From contig NZ_AKWX02000004.1 of the NCBI RefSeq assembly GCF_000306115.2, positions 792,501-856,500 of the forward strand: 64,000 bases of DNA, given 5' to 3'. The notes beneath the pieces are model-generated. The model saw only the letters and a list, made by a program, of their open reading frames with translations. It did no database searches and was not told the DNA's origin. How positions within the stretch are numbered: the stretch's first letter is position 1; the number at the start of each line of letters is the position of its first letter. Positions 54,900 through 63,937 of the stretch are shown here, in pieces. Source of the DNA: Leptospira wolffii serovar Khorat str. Khorat-H2 (lineage in GTDB: Bacteria; Spirochaetota; Leptospiria; Leptospirales; Leptospiraceae). A program made the translations under genes and the position numbers.

Positions 54900-56171
54900 A
54901 TGGCCCATTCCCGATCGGTCTTTGCCCTCATTCTATTCTTATCCTTTTCCTCTTCTATTTATTCCAAGGATATGATCTACGCGTTTCGCGACGTGGGCAT
55001 GCCCAAAAACACGGGCAGCGACGGAATGCCTCGCAAAGAAAAGATGGTTCTCATCGGAGAAACCATGCTATTCGATAAAGTAAAGCCGATCGAACACGAT
55101 GGCAAATACAAGAATTTGGAACTGGGTTACGATACCCGACCCGATATAGTTACGGTAAAAGTACATTACGATCCCGGAATACGCCCCGGCCAAATCCTCT
55201 ATCTGATCGAAAAGGATTTCGATCATGAAACCTTTAAGGACGGAAGCATCGTAGGGCAGATAGAAGTGAAATCCGTCTTCCAAACCGCCTTTATCGGAAA
55301 GCAATTGAGGGGGGTCGGATATTTAAGCATCGCAAAGGATAAGGTACTCGCAGTGGCTTTTCCCGTTTCCTCCGAACTTACGGGTCCCGCACTTGTGGAA
55401 AGGAAGAAGGGAGATTATCATTTCACTCGTAACGAAATCCCCGAGGCAATCCAAGCCTATCGCAAAGCGATTCGTATGGACCCGCTTTCTCCCATGCCTC
55501 ATTTTCGCTTGGGCTTACTCTATCTAAACGAAGCGGGAGTGGAATCCAAGGAACCTAGCTGCTCCGGAATCCTACCCATGAGCGCCGGTGCGGAATTTTC
55601 CTCCGCTTGGAAGAAGAGAGCCAGATTCGAAGTGAACCAAGACGTACTGCAATTCTCTAGGGATTACGTGTCCTTTTTAAATTGTAAGTCGGAACAGGCC
55701 CCCTCCTTTGCCAAGGGAAGTCGCATCCCGGAAGAATTGGAAAGAGCCCAGGAAGTAGCAAGACTAGGCTTTCAAATCTTAAAAACCGATTATGAACTCT
55801 TAATACGTAGCGCGGAAACATATTACAAACTGTATAACTCTTACTCTCCTTCCCAAAAACCGAAAGGCAGCTCGCCGGAAGAGGATTCCAAATCCAGAAA
55901 CCGCCAGGAAAAATCCTGGGAAATCGCTCAAAGATTATTGAAAGAAGCTTCCTTGGATAACTTGACGGATTATAGAATTCATAGATTGACCGCTTTATTA
56001 TATGGAAAAAGATATCTGGAACTTTCCAACGGTTCCAAATCCTCCACGCTCAGCGATGAGGCAAATTTTCTTAGAAACAAGGCCTTGGAATCCGTCCAAG
56101 CCTACAAACTCCATCGGCCCAAAACGGTCCCGGGAGATAAAGATCTTCTAATATTAGAAAAAGATCTCTGA
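54900..56171 (+). CDS. Secreted TPR protein of unknown function
   Basis: A 423-residue protein with a signal peptide (FALILFLSFSSSIYS). Residues about 25-175 form a beta-rich domain (KEKMVLIGETMLFDKVKP; ILYLIEKDFDHE) that could be an SH3-like ligand domain, followed by a TPR region (KKGDYHFTRNEIPEAIQAY; MPHFRLGLLYLNEAG) and helical repeats (RLLKEASLDNLTDYRIH). Cys in SCSGILPMSAG may form a disulfide with NCKSEQ. It ends at the edge of the inverted-repeat element; its stop TGA is part of the left arm. Role unknown. Confidence 0.65.
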   Translation: MAHSRSVFALILFLSFSSSIYSKDMIYAFRDVGMPKNTGSDGMPRKEKMVLIGETMLFDKVKPIEHDGKYKNLELGYDTRPDIVTVKVHYDPGIRPGQILYLIEKDFDHETFKDGSIVGQIEVKSVFQTAFIGKQLRGVGYLSIAKDKVLAVAFPVSSELTGPALVERKKGDYHFTRNEIPEAIQAYRKAIRMDPLSPMPHFRLGLLYLNEAGVESKEPSCSGILPMSAGAEFSSAWKKRARFEVNQDVLQFSRDYVSFLNCKSEQAPSFAKGSRIPEELERAQEVARLGFQILKTDYELLIRSAETYYKLYNSYSPSQKPKGSSPEEDSKSRNRQEKSWEIAQRLLKEASLDNLTDYRIHRLTALLYGKRYLELSNGSKSSTLSDEANFLRNKALESVQAYKLHRPKTVPGDKDLLILEKDL

Positions 56172-56314
56172 CCCTTCGATACGATTTCCCTTAGGAAAAT
56201 CACTCAGGGCAGGCCAACTTCGTGACGCTTCGCGTGCAATACAATGCGACCCGACTATCCCGTAGGGGCCTGTCCGAGTGATTCGAGCAAGGCGAGAGTC
56301 GTATCGAGGGGTCA
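56170..56314. repeat. 145-bp inverted-repeat element between convergent genes
   Basis: The first and last roughly 47 bp are near reverse complements: TGACCC(T/C)TCGATACGA at each end, then a diverged 13-15 nt, then AATCACTC followed by GGnCAGGCC. The centre of about 50 bp is unique and contains ACGCTTCGCGT. The arms overlap the stop codons of both flanking convergent genes. It may be a MITE-like or REP-like intergenic repeat, or a large bidirectional terminator. It has no coding capacity. Confidence 0.7.
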
Positions 56315-57436
56315 ATCCTCAATCGGCAATTTTCCGTCTCTCACGCTTTCCTTCATCGCCTTGAAAGTCTCTTCATAATTATTACCGATATTCCAAACCA
56401 CGAAACCGTTGCTTTTGCTATCCACACTGGCTTCTATCTGGGCCTTAATATAATCCTTTAAGGATTTTCCGGAAGAAGAGATACTCATACTGAAACCCTG
56501 GATCCACCCGACTACCCTCGTAGTTGATAAGGAACGTTTCTTTGCGTTGGACAATCCGTCGTAAATCGTCTGGTAAGGGTTCGCAATTCTTGCCGGTTGG
56601 TGATAGAAATGGGAAGGATAAAGCATGGGGTAAAGTACGTCCACCAATTGTGCGAAATTCTCCACCTTCTGCCCGATCTGATCGTCCTTATTAAACGGAA
56701 TTCTACCGAATATATCCGCGCTCAAATAAGGCATTTTCTCGCATTGATCGGCTTCCTTTCTGATTTTTTCGATCACGGATTCTATGTTCTTGTATTTCTG
56801 TTTCAAGGTCAATTTGATATCGGTGACATCCGCATAACGTATATAATCCAACTGTATCTCCGGAAACCCTGCTGCACAAGCCTTACGAACGTGACCCAAA
56901 ATCGAATCCATCCTAGTCGGACTAGGCAGTTCCGTTTTCAATCCCCCATCGAAATTCACGACTCTCGCAACAGGATAAAAACCCAATTCTTTCAGTCTGG
57001 AAATTTCGGATGCGGGAGGAGTCGTAGATTGAACATCTATCACGAGTACGTTTACTCCGGATTCTCTCGCTCTAGATAATAGATCGTCCCATTGTTTTTT
57101 GGACTTCTTATCCGTAATCATCCCGTTATTCACATATAGGCCCCGATAGAATTTGGGAGGAAGGGGGAGATTGGAATTTCCCGTTCTCAAGCGGCTCGGC
57201 TTGACTTTAGGGAGTTCCTGTTCGGGCTCCACGGTCTTGGAAACTACGGGCGCTTTCGCACTCTTCCTTTCCTTCTCCTGAACGGAGGCGGTCCGAACCG
57301 AAGGCCTTTCTTCTCTAGCCGATTCCGCCGGTTCGTTTCCCCTTCTAGAGTTCTCCGGAAACGGAATCGTAAACTCGGCACATACTGGAAAGGCGGTTAA
57401 AATGAAAATAGGAAGAAAAGAAAACGGTTTGCGCAA
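56312..57436 (-). CDS. DUF4015 glycoside hydrolase-like secreted protein
   Basis: A 374-residue protein with a signal peptide (FSFLPIFILTAFPVCA), a basic and Glu-rich linker (to residue 90), and a DUF4015 domain of GH13-like TIM-barrel type. KFYRGLYVNNGMITDK starts the barrel, VLVIDVQSTTPPASEI, LGFYPVARVVNFD, GFPEIQLDYIRYAD (with the strand-4 Asp typical of these hydrolases), PYLSADIFGRI and YPMLYPSHF follow. The substrate is unknown; a surface or wall polysaccharide is plausible. It converges on the TPR gene through the inverted-repeat element. Confidence 0.85.
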   Translation of the reverse strand: MRKPFSFLPIFILTAFPVCAEFTIPFPENSRRGNEPAESAREERPSVRTASVQEKERKSAKAPVVSKTVEPEQELPKVKPSRLRTGNSNLPLPPKFYRGLYVNNGMITDKKSKKQWDDLLSRARESGVNVLVIDVQSTTPPASEISRLKELGFYPVARVVNFDGGLKTELPSPTRMDSILGHVRKACAAGFPEIQLDYIRYADVTDIKLTLKQKYKNIESVIEKIRKEADQCEKMPYLSADIFGRIPFNKDDQIGQKVENFAQLVDVLYPMLYPSHFYHQPARIANPYQTIYDGLSNAKKRSLSTTRVVGWIQGFSMSISSSGKSLKDYIKAQIEASVDSKSNGFVVWNIGNNYEETFKAMKESVRDGKLPIED

Positions 57437-57494
57437 GATTCTACTCCGGTTCTATATATAGTATCGAACCTACATTTGCGGTTCTTGCCCTCTT

Positions 57495-57510
57495 TGTAGG
57501 AGTTCCTTCA
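57495..57510. repeat. TGTAGGAGTTCCTTCA motif
   Basis: An imperfect palindrome, 18 bp upstream of the deacetylase-family start, nearly the same as the motif at 1818-1831. It differs by one base in the right arm. Its placement at two gene fronts allows a regulatory or a dispersed-repeat explanation. Confidence 0.45.
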
Positions 57511-57527
57511 AAAAAGGAGAACCGGAT

Positions 57528-58454
57528 ATGAACTTAGGCTACGCCTATCACGAGACTTTTCTTAAGCACGATACCGGGTCTTTCCATCCCGAATCCCCCA
57601 AAAGACTGGAAGCCATCATGAATAAATTGGCCTCCACGAACTACTTTAGGAATTTAAAAGCGGTTCTCCCCGAAAAACTTCCCGTTGAGTTGATAGAACC
57701 GGCACATAATAGTGAGCATGTTCTAAGATTTAGTTCCATCCAGGGAAAAAGAGGAGGCTTCGACGCAGACACTCCCTTCTCCGAACCCACTTTCGATGCG
57801 GCGTTACTCGCGTCCGGAAGCGGCGTAAGTCTGGCAAAGAAATTGCTGACGGGAGAATTGGATTCGGGCATCGCCTTGGTTCGTCCTCCCGGCCATCATG
57901 CGGAAACCGGAAGAGCCATGGGATTCTGTCTCCTGAATAATATAGCAATCACCGCGCATTATCTACTCTCACAAGGAGCGGAAAGAATTTATATCCTGGA
58001 TTGGGACGTTCATCATGGAAACGGGACCCAGGAGATATTCTACGATTCCGACCGCGTCTTCTTTACATCCCTCCACCAATATCCGTTTTATCCGGGATCC
58101 GGTTCCCAATTCGAAACGGGAGAAGGCAAGGGAAAAGGAACCACTTTGAATTTTCCCCTTCCCTCCGGATCCGGAGATTCGCAATACCTGGATATCTTCC
58201 GAGAAAAGATCACTCCTTCCTTACTCGAATTCTCCCCCGATTATGTACTCATCTCCGCGGGTTTCGATGCTCACAAAAGGGACCCATTGGGAGGCATGAA
58301 TTTGAGCACAGATGCTTTTGCGGAATTCACTCGAATCGTATGCGATATCTCTCAAGAATCGAAGGCGAAGATTCTCTCTTTCTTGGAAGGAGGCTATGAT
58401 CTAGAAGCCTTGGCGGAGAGTGTGGAAGCCCATATATCGGTTTTGGCCGGATAA
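57528..58454 (+). CDS. Histone deacetylase-family amidohydrolase (class II)
   Basis: A 308-residue zinc amidohydrolase. The residues are clear: RPPGHHAETGRAMGFCLLNN (paired His), ILDWDVHHGNGTQEIF (zinc Asp and His), ISAGFDAHKRDPLGGMNL (zinc Asp). Bacterial relatives deacetylate polyamines, acetoin-linked or other acetyl compounds or protein lysines, and the class II layout (SPKRLEAI near the start) is like acetylpolyamine amidohydrolase. A GGAG site lies before the start. It is preceded by a GTAGGAGTTCC-type motif. The true substrate is not predictable. Confidence 0.93.
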   Translation: MNLGYAYHETFLKHDTGSFHPESPKRLEAIMNKLASTNYFRNLKAVLPEKLPVELIEPAHNSEHVLRFSSIQGKRGGFDADTPFSEPTFDAALLASGSGVSLAKKLLTGELDSGIALVRPPGHHAETGRAMGFCLLNNIAITAHYLLSQGAERIYILDWDVHHGNGTQEIFYDSDRVFFTSLHQYPFYPGSGSQFETGEGKGKGTTLNFPLPSGSGDSQYLDIFREKITPSLLEFSPDYVLISAGFDAHKRDPLGGMNLSTDAFAEFTRIVCDISQESKAKILSFLEGGYDLEALAESVEAHISVLAG

Positions 58455-58510
58455 GACTTGCATTCCTTTATCTCCATATCCTATTCTTCTAAGCCGTAAA
58501 AAAGCCGATG

Positions 58511-58523
58511 TGTAGGAGCTCCT
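58511..58523. repeat. TGTAGGAGCTCCT motif
   Basis: Contains the perfect 10-bp palindrome AGGAGCTCCT (58514-58523) in the short gap after the deacetylase-family gene. It is related to the motifs at 1818 and 57495 and may belong to the same dispersed family. Confidence 0.45.
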
Positions 58524-58571
58524 CGGACAAAAAAACGATTCTTTGCCCGGGGGCCCGCCGATATTCAAATC

Positions 58572-58811
58572 ATGCAGGACCTCCACTCACAAACCGACCT
58601 CGCCCTGCGCTTCCGAAACTACGTGATCCTACTAGATCGTATTCTCCGAGACGTAGAAGAGGAACTCCAACAAAATCGGTCGGTGAGAAACGAATGGTCG
58701 GAATGGAATTCCAATTGGAAACGGGTATGGTTAGCCTCCGATTCGAATGCGGATGACCCTCCATTACGTGATCGATTCTCTGTAAAACGGCGGATCGGCG
58801 GCAGTTTCTAA
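58572..58811 (+). CDS. Small hypothetical protein
   Basis: A 79-residue, soluble, mostly helical and charged protein (LALRFRNYVILLDRILRDVEEE). No domain or signal is visible, and no strong ribosome site precedes the ATG. An opposite-strand frame overlaps it, but the plus frame has a more protein-like composition. A short CCCCT/AGGGG hairpin at 58817-58832 follows its stop. Existence is uncertain. Confidence 0.4.
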   Translation: MQDLHSQTDLALRFRNYVILLDRILRDVEEELQQNRSVRNEWSEWNSNWKRVWLASDSNADDPPLRDRFSVKRRIGGSF

Positions 58812-58816
58812 AAGAT

Positions 58817-58832
58817 CCCCTCTAAAAAGGGG
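58817..58832 (+). terminator. Weak terminator-like hairpin
   Basis: CCCCT and AGGGG pair over a 6-nt CTAAAA loop, then TTGAAATT follows. It lies 6 bp after the small hypothetical gene and 50 bp before the NHL-repeat gene. The stem is only 5 bp. Confidence 0.35.
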
Positions 58833-58881
58833 TTGAAATTATGTCTCTAAACGAATTCACTAGGATATCTAGAGGATTAGA

Positions 58882-60921
58882 ATGGGGAGACTTACGCAAA
58901 CAAAACTCTTTCTCTTTCTATTACTCGGAAGCCTATTCACTCAATCTGCGGTTTCCGAGCCGCTACCCAATTTCAGCCTAAAGGAAAAGGAAGCCCGAAC
59001 CTTCTTCAAACGAGGACTCGCCTACTATAATAAGGGAGAGTTCGCCGCGGCCAGGGAGAATTTTCTCAAGTCCTTATCGATCAAGCCTGACTTCAACCAC
59101 GCAAAGTATTTCCTTTCCGAAACCTATTATCTGAGCGGCGACTGGCAGGAAAGTCTATCCGAGTTGGAACAATTAGAATCTTCTAATAAGCTGAATCTGA
59201 TTCAGAAGAATAGGCTGGACGCCCTCCGATTCGGATTAGGAGGCGGAAACAGAAAAGAAACATTAGAATATTATAAATCCATATTCGGAGACGACCTACG
59301 AAGGTTCCGCTTCCGGAATCCGGCCGACGTGGCCGTGGACGAAGAAGGCTATTTATTCGTAGTGAGCTTCGATACGGCAAACGTGGTAAAATTCGACGCA
59401 AACGGAAGCCCTTTGGAGAATTTCAAGGGAGGAATCGGAAGAAATATGGAAGGCCCCGTCTCCATTTCCATCCGAGGAAAATCCGTCTTTATAGCCGATT
59501 ACGCCGGAGACAAGGTCTATGAGTTCGATACGAAAGGAACTTATAAGAATAGATTCGGTTCCACGGGCAAGGAACCCGGAAATTTCCACGGTCCTGCCGG
59601 CGTTTATTGTACCAAGGAGGGCTTTCTTTACGTTTCCGATATGGGAAATAATCGGATCCAGAAACTGGACAAGGAAGGAAAGGTCCTACAGGAAATCGGA
59701 TTAGGAATTTTGAAACAACCCGCGGGCATTAAGGTAAACAATCGGGGAGAGATCTACGTCGCCGATCGCGGCAACCGTAGGATAGTTATATTCGATAACG
59801 AGGGAAATTTTCTAAAGGAGATATCCAACCCTTCCTTTAAGAGACCCCGCAATCTTGCGATCCGGGATAACAAAGTCTATATTGCGGACGAGACCGCGGG
59901 TCTCTTCGTTTACGATTCCATCGCCAAGACCTGGAATAAATTCGAGAGCTTCCGAGATTCCAAAAATATAGTCCGCAATTTCGACCAAACTTTTTCTTTG
60001 GCCTTCGATTCCACCGGTTCCCTTTTCGTGGCCGATTTCAATCGTCATAGAGTCGAATCTTTCGCACCTAAGGGGCAACTCTCCTCCAACCTGGATCTGA
60101 TCGTGGAAAGGGTAATCAGTTCCGATTATCCCGACATCTCTCTCGTTCTCCACGCCAAGGATAGACACGGGGATCCTGTGAAGGCGATTCCCAGAAGTTC
60201 GTTCCGTATCTACGAGATGGACAATCTCTCCCCTCTTATCGGTTTGACCGACATGAAGAAATACAATAACCGAATCAGTGTTTCGATCGTAGCGGAAAAC
60301 TCCCAGATCATTTCGGAATCCTATCCTACGATCGAGAAGGCGTTGCGTCCTTTTCTATCCGAGATCCGGGAAGAAGATAAGATCCAACTACTTCGTTCCG
60401 GCAAGGACACTCAGACCGCGTATCCGTTCGGACGTAGCATGTACGATATCCTAAAATCCATCCGTTCCTTCGTTCCCGAGGAGGAATTCCAGATCGGAAA
60501 ATCCTTACAGAAAGGAATCACCGATCTACTGGATAGTTTGGGCCCCAGAGCCGTCGTCGCCGTCGTATCCGGAAGAGATTCCAAGGCGGCATTCACCCAA
60601 TTTTCTCCCACTAAGATCATAAGATTCGCGGTGGCTCACGATATACCCATTTATTTCTTATGCTTGGGAGAACCGGGAGAATCAACTTCCGTATATAAGG
60701 AAATTGCGGAGAAGACCAAAGGAAAATTCTTAACGATCCCTGCGGGAGGATCCGAGAAGAATCTAAGGACCTGGATCGATTCCAAGAAGGACAGACGTTA
60801 TCTTCTCTCCTTCCGGAGTAGAATCAATTCTTCCGGCGGGGACGTCTACGTCCCGATAGTCGTGGAGTCTATATTCAGAAATTCGAATGGAAAAACGGAG
60901 ACGGGATTCTTTACGCCATGA
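58882..60921 (+). CDS. Secreted TPR-NHL-VWA-like protein
   Basis: A 679-residue protein. Signal peptide (LFLFLLLGSLFTQSAVS), then TPR repeats at about 35-110 (FFKRGLAYYNKGEFAAAREN), then NHL beta-propeller blades at about 145-400 (NPADVAVDEEGYLFVVSF; GPVSISIRGKSVFIADYAGD; GPAGVYCTKEGFLYVSDMGN; QPAGIKVNNRGEIYVADRGN), then a von Willebrand A-like domain at about 450-660 (ISVSIVAENSQII; AVVAVVSGRDSKAAF; PIYFLCLGEPG). The usual MIDAS DxSxS is replaced by a VAENSQ wording, so metal binding is doubtful. It is coupled by a 4-bp overlap to another TPR gene. Confidence 0.82.
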   Translation: MGRLTQTKLFLFLLLGSLFTQSAVSEPLPNFSLKEKEARTFFKRGLAYYNKGEFAAARENFLKSLSIKPDFNHAKYFLSETYYLSGDWQESLSELEQLESSNKLNLIQKNRLDALRFGLGGGNRKETLEYYKSIFGDDLRRFRFRNPADVAVDEEGYLFVVSFDTANVVKFDANGSPLENFKGGIGRNMEGPVSISIRGKSVFIADYAGDKVYEFDTKGTYKNRFGSTGKEPGNFHGPAGVYCTKEGFLYVSDMGNNRIQKLDKEGKVLQEIGLGILKQPAGIKVNNRGEIYVADRGNRRIVIFDNEGNFLKEISNPSFKRPRNLAIRDNKVYIADETAGLFVYDSIAKTWNKFESFRDSKNIVRNFDQTFSLAFDSTGSLFVADFNRHRVESFAPKGQLSSNLDLIVERVISSDYPDISLVLHAKDRHGDPVKAIPRSSFRIYEMDNLSPLIGLTDMKKYNNRISVSIVAENSQIISESYPTIEKALRPFLSEIREEDKIQLLRSGKDTQTAYPFGRSMYDILKSIRSFVPEEEFQIGKSLQKGITDLLDSLGPRAVVAVVSGRDSKAAFTQFSPTKIIRFAVAHDIPIYFLCLGEPGESTSVYKEIAEKTKGKFLTIPAGGSEKNLRTWIDSKKDRRYLLSFRSRINSSGGDVYVPIVVESIFRNSNGKTETGFFTP

Positions 60922-62915
60922 AAAACTTCCTTTTCCGTCACCTTTCTCTACTCGTCTGCGTCTTCTCTCTTACATTCTTCTCCGGCCCGGCATTTTCCAA
61001 GGAAACCATAGAATGGATCAAGGAAGGAGAAGCCGCTCTCCATTCCAGAAATTACGCCGGAGCCTACGATGCTTTTCGAGAGGCCGTAAATAAGAACCCT
61101 CTCTCCGTAAGATCCAGAATGGGCTTGGCGGAAGCGGCCTTAAGGTTACACAAATACAAAGAGGTCCTACAGGCCCTGGACAAGGTTCTAGAACTGGAAC
61201 CTAAAAACAAAAAAGCCGTCCGAGAAAAAGCCTCGACTCTGGCCAGAACCGGAAGATTCGACGAAGCCTTCCAACTGCTGAAACCGTTTTTGGACGAGGA
61301 CAGATACGATAGCGAACTTTTTCCCATTTATATTTCGGTACAATTGGATTCGGGAAAAACGGAAAAAGCCACTCTGGAATTCAATTCCGCCTATTCCCGT
61401 ATGCCCAAGAACCGGGAAATCCGAATGCTGGAGGCGAGAATCGCCGCATTGGGAGGAAATTTTTCCAAGGCGTCCGCTCTAAGAGATCAGCTAGAATCCG
61501 AGTCTTCCGATGAATCGGGAGTATTTCTGGAATCCGGAAAGTTCCTACTTTCTTGGGCGGAAAAATCCTCCGGAGGCAAAAGGGACACGAAAATCGCGGA
61601 AGCCGCCGAGAAGTTCGAAAGATCCATTTCCCTTTATCCCAACGAAGAGGAATCCCTCAAATTACTTGCAAAAACCCGAATATACTCGGGACGCTATTCC
61701 GAAGCGGAAGAATTACTGAGTAGATTGCTAACTCTTTTTCCGAACGAAACGGAGTATTTGTATTTAAGATCCTACGCAAGATTGAGAAAGGACCCGAGTT
61801 CGAAGGAAGCGAGAGCGGATCTAGAGAAACTCATTTCCTTGGACGACTTGGACCCTTTCGCAAGAAATCGTTCCGAATTCTACTCCATAGATAACCTTCC
61901 CCAAGGAAACTCTCTTCGTAGAACCTTGGGAGAATACAGGCTCCAAAGATACAAGGCCAATCGAAATAGCTTCCTTTATGATCTGTCTTGGTTCCATTTG
62001 ATCAGGGCCAGAGAACTCCTTCCCAATCGTCCCGAGATTCTCGTTCTGACTCTGGACGAGTACAAAAGAAGAGGGCTTTTTCCCAGTTATTTCAATCTGC
62101 TTCTGCATCTTCGGGAAAAATTTCCGGATAACCAAAAATACGGATATGCCGTGGAGAATAATCTGGACGGATTCAAGTCCTCTTTGAGTTACAGAGAAGG
62201 ACTCGTCAAGATAGGAGAATTCGGTATCCAAGAGGATTACGGCCGCACTCCTCCCGAACTGCTCATATTCGATCCGGAGACGGACGATTTCCTTTCCAAG
62301 CATCCGGATTCTTCGGCTTTACTAGGCAAAGTAATACGAAGTTTTATAAGTAAGGACCCGAGAGTCAGATCCGCGGATTTAGATTCCAAGTTAGGCGCCT
62401 TAGACCTCGAACCTTACTCGGGAGCGGCTTACAAGACGGAGAAAAATTATTCTTCTATAAAGAATCAAAAAGGAGAAGGGATTCGTTTCGTAGCGAGCGG
62501 TAAATTTTCCTTCAAGAACGACACTCTTCGCATGGAGTGGACCCTAAGGGATCATAAGGAAGAGAAAATTCTAGGAAAATTCCAGGTATACTCTAAAGGA
62601 AGAGACGCGATCGTAGAAGCCGTCCTAAGAACTAGGGATAAACTTCTGGAACTGATTCCTGCGAGCGGAAAAGTACATCGCGTGAAGGAAGACTCGGTCA
62701 TAGTAAACGCGGGCAGCATCGACGGGCTTGTAAAAGGACAGACGGTCTATTTCTTTAACGGCGGCAACTTAATAGGAGAAGGTTCCGTCTCCGAAATCGA
62801 TCTGTATACCTCCAAGGTTCTTCCCAAAAATGCGGACTCTTTCCTCAGAACCGTAGCCGTAGGCAATAAGGCGTTTTGGAGAAAGGGAGAAGGCCCGGCT
62901 CCAGCGGGTAAATAA
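60918..62915 (+). CDS. Secreted TPR repeat protein
   Basis: A 665-residue protein with a signal peptide (LSLLVCVFSLTFFSGPAFS). TPR repeats fill the first 250 residues (GEAALHSRNYAGAYDAFREAV; SRMGLAEAALRLHKYKEVLQ; LARTGRFDEAFQLL) and further helical repeats follow. The C-terminal 140 residues form a beta-rich domain with AGSIDGLVKGQTVYFFNGGN, which looks like a secreted adhesion or FlgT-type fold. It overlaps the NHL gene by 4 bp, so the two are probably one complex or pathway in the periplasm. Function is unknown. Confidence 0.75.
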   Translation: MKNFLFRHLSLLVCVFSLTFFSGPAFSKETIEWIKEGEAALHSRNYAGAYDAFREAVNKNPLSVRSRMGLAEAALRLHKYKEVLQALDKVLELEPKNKKAVREKASTLARTGRFDEAFQLLKPFLDEDRYDSELFPIYISVQLDSGKTEKATLEFNSAYSRMPKNREIRMLEARIAALGGNFSKASALRDQLESESSDESGVFLESGKFLLSWAEKSSGGKRDTKIAEAAEKFERSISLYPNEEESLKLLAKTRIYSGRYSEAEELLSRLLTLFPNETEYLYLRSYARLRKDPSSKEARADLEKLISLDDLDPFARNRSEFYSIDNLPQGNSLRRTLGEYRLQRYKANRNSFLYDLSWFHLIRARELLPNRPEILVLTLDEYKRRGLFPSYFNLLLHLREKFPDNQKYGYAVENNLDGFKSSLSYREGLVKIGEFGIQEDYGRTPPELLIFDPETDDFLSKHPDSSALLGKVIRSFISKDPRVRSADLDSKLGALDLEPYSGAAYKTEKNYSSIKNQKGEGIRFVASGKFSFKNDTLRMEWTLRDHKEEKILGKFQVYSKGRDAIVEAVLRTRDKLLELIPASGKVHRVKEDSVIVNAGSIDGLVKGQTVYFFNGGNLIGEGSVSEIDLYTSKVLPKNADSFLRTVAVGNKAFWRKGEGPAPAGK

Positions 62916-62957
62916 TTTCAGTATATTCTGAATTCTTTTAGCGTTTAGGATTCCCTT

Positions 62958-63434
62958 TTGATTTTCATCTGTCGCTCCTCTTTCGAATGCTCCGCCTCCG
63001 AGTTATACGATTTTCACGCTAGCCCCGAAGGATTCTCCCGATTGGTAAGTTTGTCTCCCGGAGTGAAAGTCATCCAAGCCCCCCTATCCCTTCTTCCCGG
63101 ATCCAGAACGATCGTGGAGCTCCGCTTTCTATTCTTCTTTAGAATCCGTTGGACCGCTTTGCATATAGAACATTCTTACGGGGAAAAATTCGTGGATGTA
63201 CAGGAAAAAGGCCCTTTTCGCTCTTTTCGACACGAGCATCTATTTATCAAAAAGGAGGAGAACCGTTCCTTGTTGGAAGATCGAGTGACATGCGAACCTC
63301 CGTTTTTCCTTTTACCCTCTTTGTTGGAATTCCTACTTTCCGAAAAGATGCGAAAAGAGTTCCTACGAAGACATGAAATCACCGCCCTCGCAATCGGATG
63401 CGGGCATAAGACCGATTTTTGCGGAAAGGCCTAA
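62958..63434 (+). CDS. SRPBCC/START-like ligand-binding protein
   Basis: A 158-residue protein of the helix-grip fold. FECSASELYDFHASPEGF and SLSPGVKVIQAP resemble the Bet v 1-like ligase or cyclase N-terminus; the strands RFLFFFRIRWTALHIEHSYG and FVDVQEKGPFRSFRHEH follow, then a long C-terminal helix (LEFLLSEKMRKEFLRRH). The cavity would bind a lipid or hydrophobic compound. It starts from TTG. It stands alone between the TPR gene and the small His/Cys gene. Confidence 0.72.
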   Translation: MIFICRSSFECSASELYDFHASPEGFSRLVSLSPGVKVIQAPLSLLPGSRTIVELRFLFFFRIRWTALHIEHSYGEKFVDVQEKGPFRSFRHEHLFIKKEENRSLLEDRVTCEPPFFLLPSLLEFLLSEKMRKEFLRRHEITALAIGCGHKTDFCGKA

Positions 63435-63505
63435 GCTTTTTCCTTTTTCAGATTTTTATCCATTATTTGCTTGCTTATTAATAATGATTTCTCAGTATTG
63501 GGAAT

Positions 63506-63859
63506 ATGAAAATCCAAGGGGTAGGTTTAATTCAACCCGACAAGTCCGGCATCCGCCGAGGACTATCCCTTTGGTTGGTTCTGACATTTTTAGGAGCCAT
63601 CTACCTCCATAGCGGGCATATACACGCTCGCGATTTTGCTCCCGGCGGAATTCAAAACAAACAGATCGAACATAGCTTCTCGGAAGAATGTCTGGTCTGT
63701 TCCCAAGGCTCCTCCATACAAGCCGACCGGGAAAAATCGGAACCGGTGCTTGCAGCTCCCGAACTGCTTTCCGGAAAAATCGATCAATATACATCCATTC
63801 TATTAGAAATCCTTCTATTTCATTTTAATAAAGGAAGATCTCCGCCCGACCTTTCCTAG
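63506..63859 (+). CDS. Small His/Cys membrane-anchored protein, DUF2946-like
   Basis: A 117-residue protein with a hydrophobic segment (residues 20-35) followed by HSGHIHARDF and ECLVC, and ending RSPPDLS. The mix of a membrane or signal segment, His-rich start, CxxC and a terminal (A/G)R(G/S)PP is typical of small copper- or metal-linked DUF2946 proteins, which often stand before outer membrane receptors or metal transporters. The assignment is tentative. The following gene, cut off by the window end, has a signal peptide and would be consistent with such a receptor. Confidence 0.55.
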   Translation: MKIQGVGLIQPDKSGIRRGLSLWLVLTFLGAIYLHSGHIHARDFAPGGIQNKQIEHSFSEECLVCSQGSSIQADREKSEPVLAAPELLSGKIDQYTSILLEILLFHFNKGRSPPDLS

Positions 63860-63890
63860 CCCGTTTCAAAATCTAAATAGACTTTAACGA

Positions 63891-63923
63891 CCGAACGATT
63901 GTTCGGGCCCGCTTTTACGCGGG
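63891..63923. promoter_or_regulatory. Two adjacent hairpins ahead of the last gene, one TetR-operator-like
   Basis: CCGAAC-GATT-GTTCGG (63891-63906) is a perfect 6-bp inverted repeat with the GAACGATTGTTC look of TetR-family operators. CCCGC-TTTTAC-GCGGG (63908-63923) follows after 1 nt. Both lie 15-47 bp before the ATG at 63938. The first may be an operator and the second a leader hairpin or weak terminator. Confidence 0.45.
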
Positions 63924-63937
63924 AGAATTAGGAAAGA

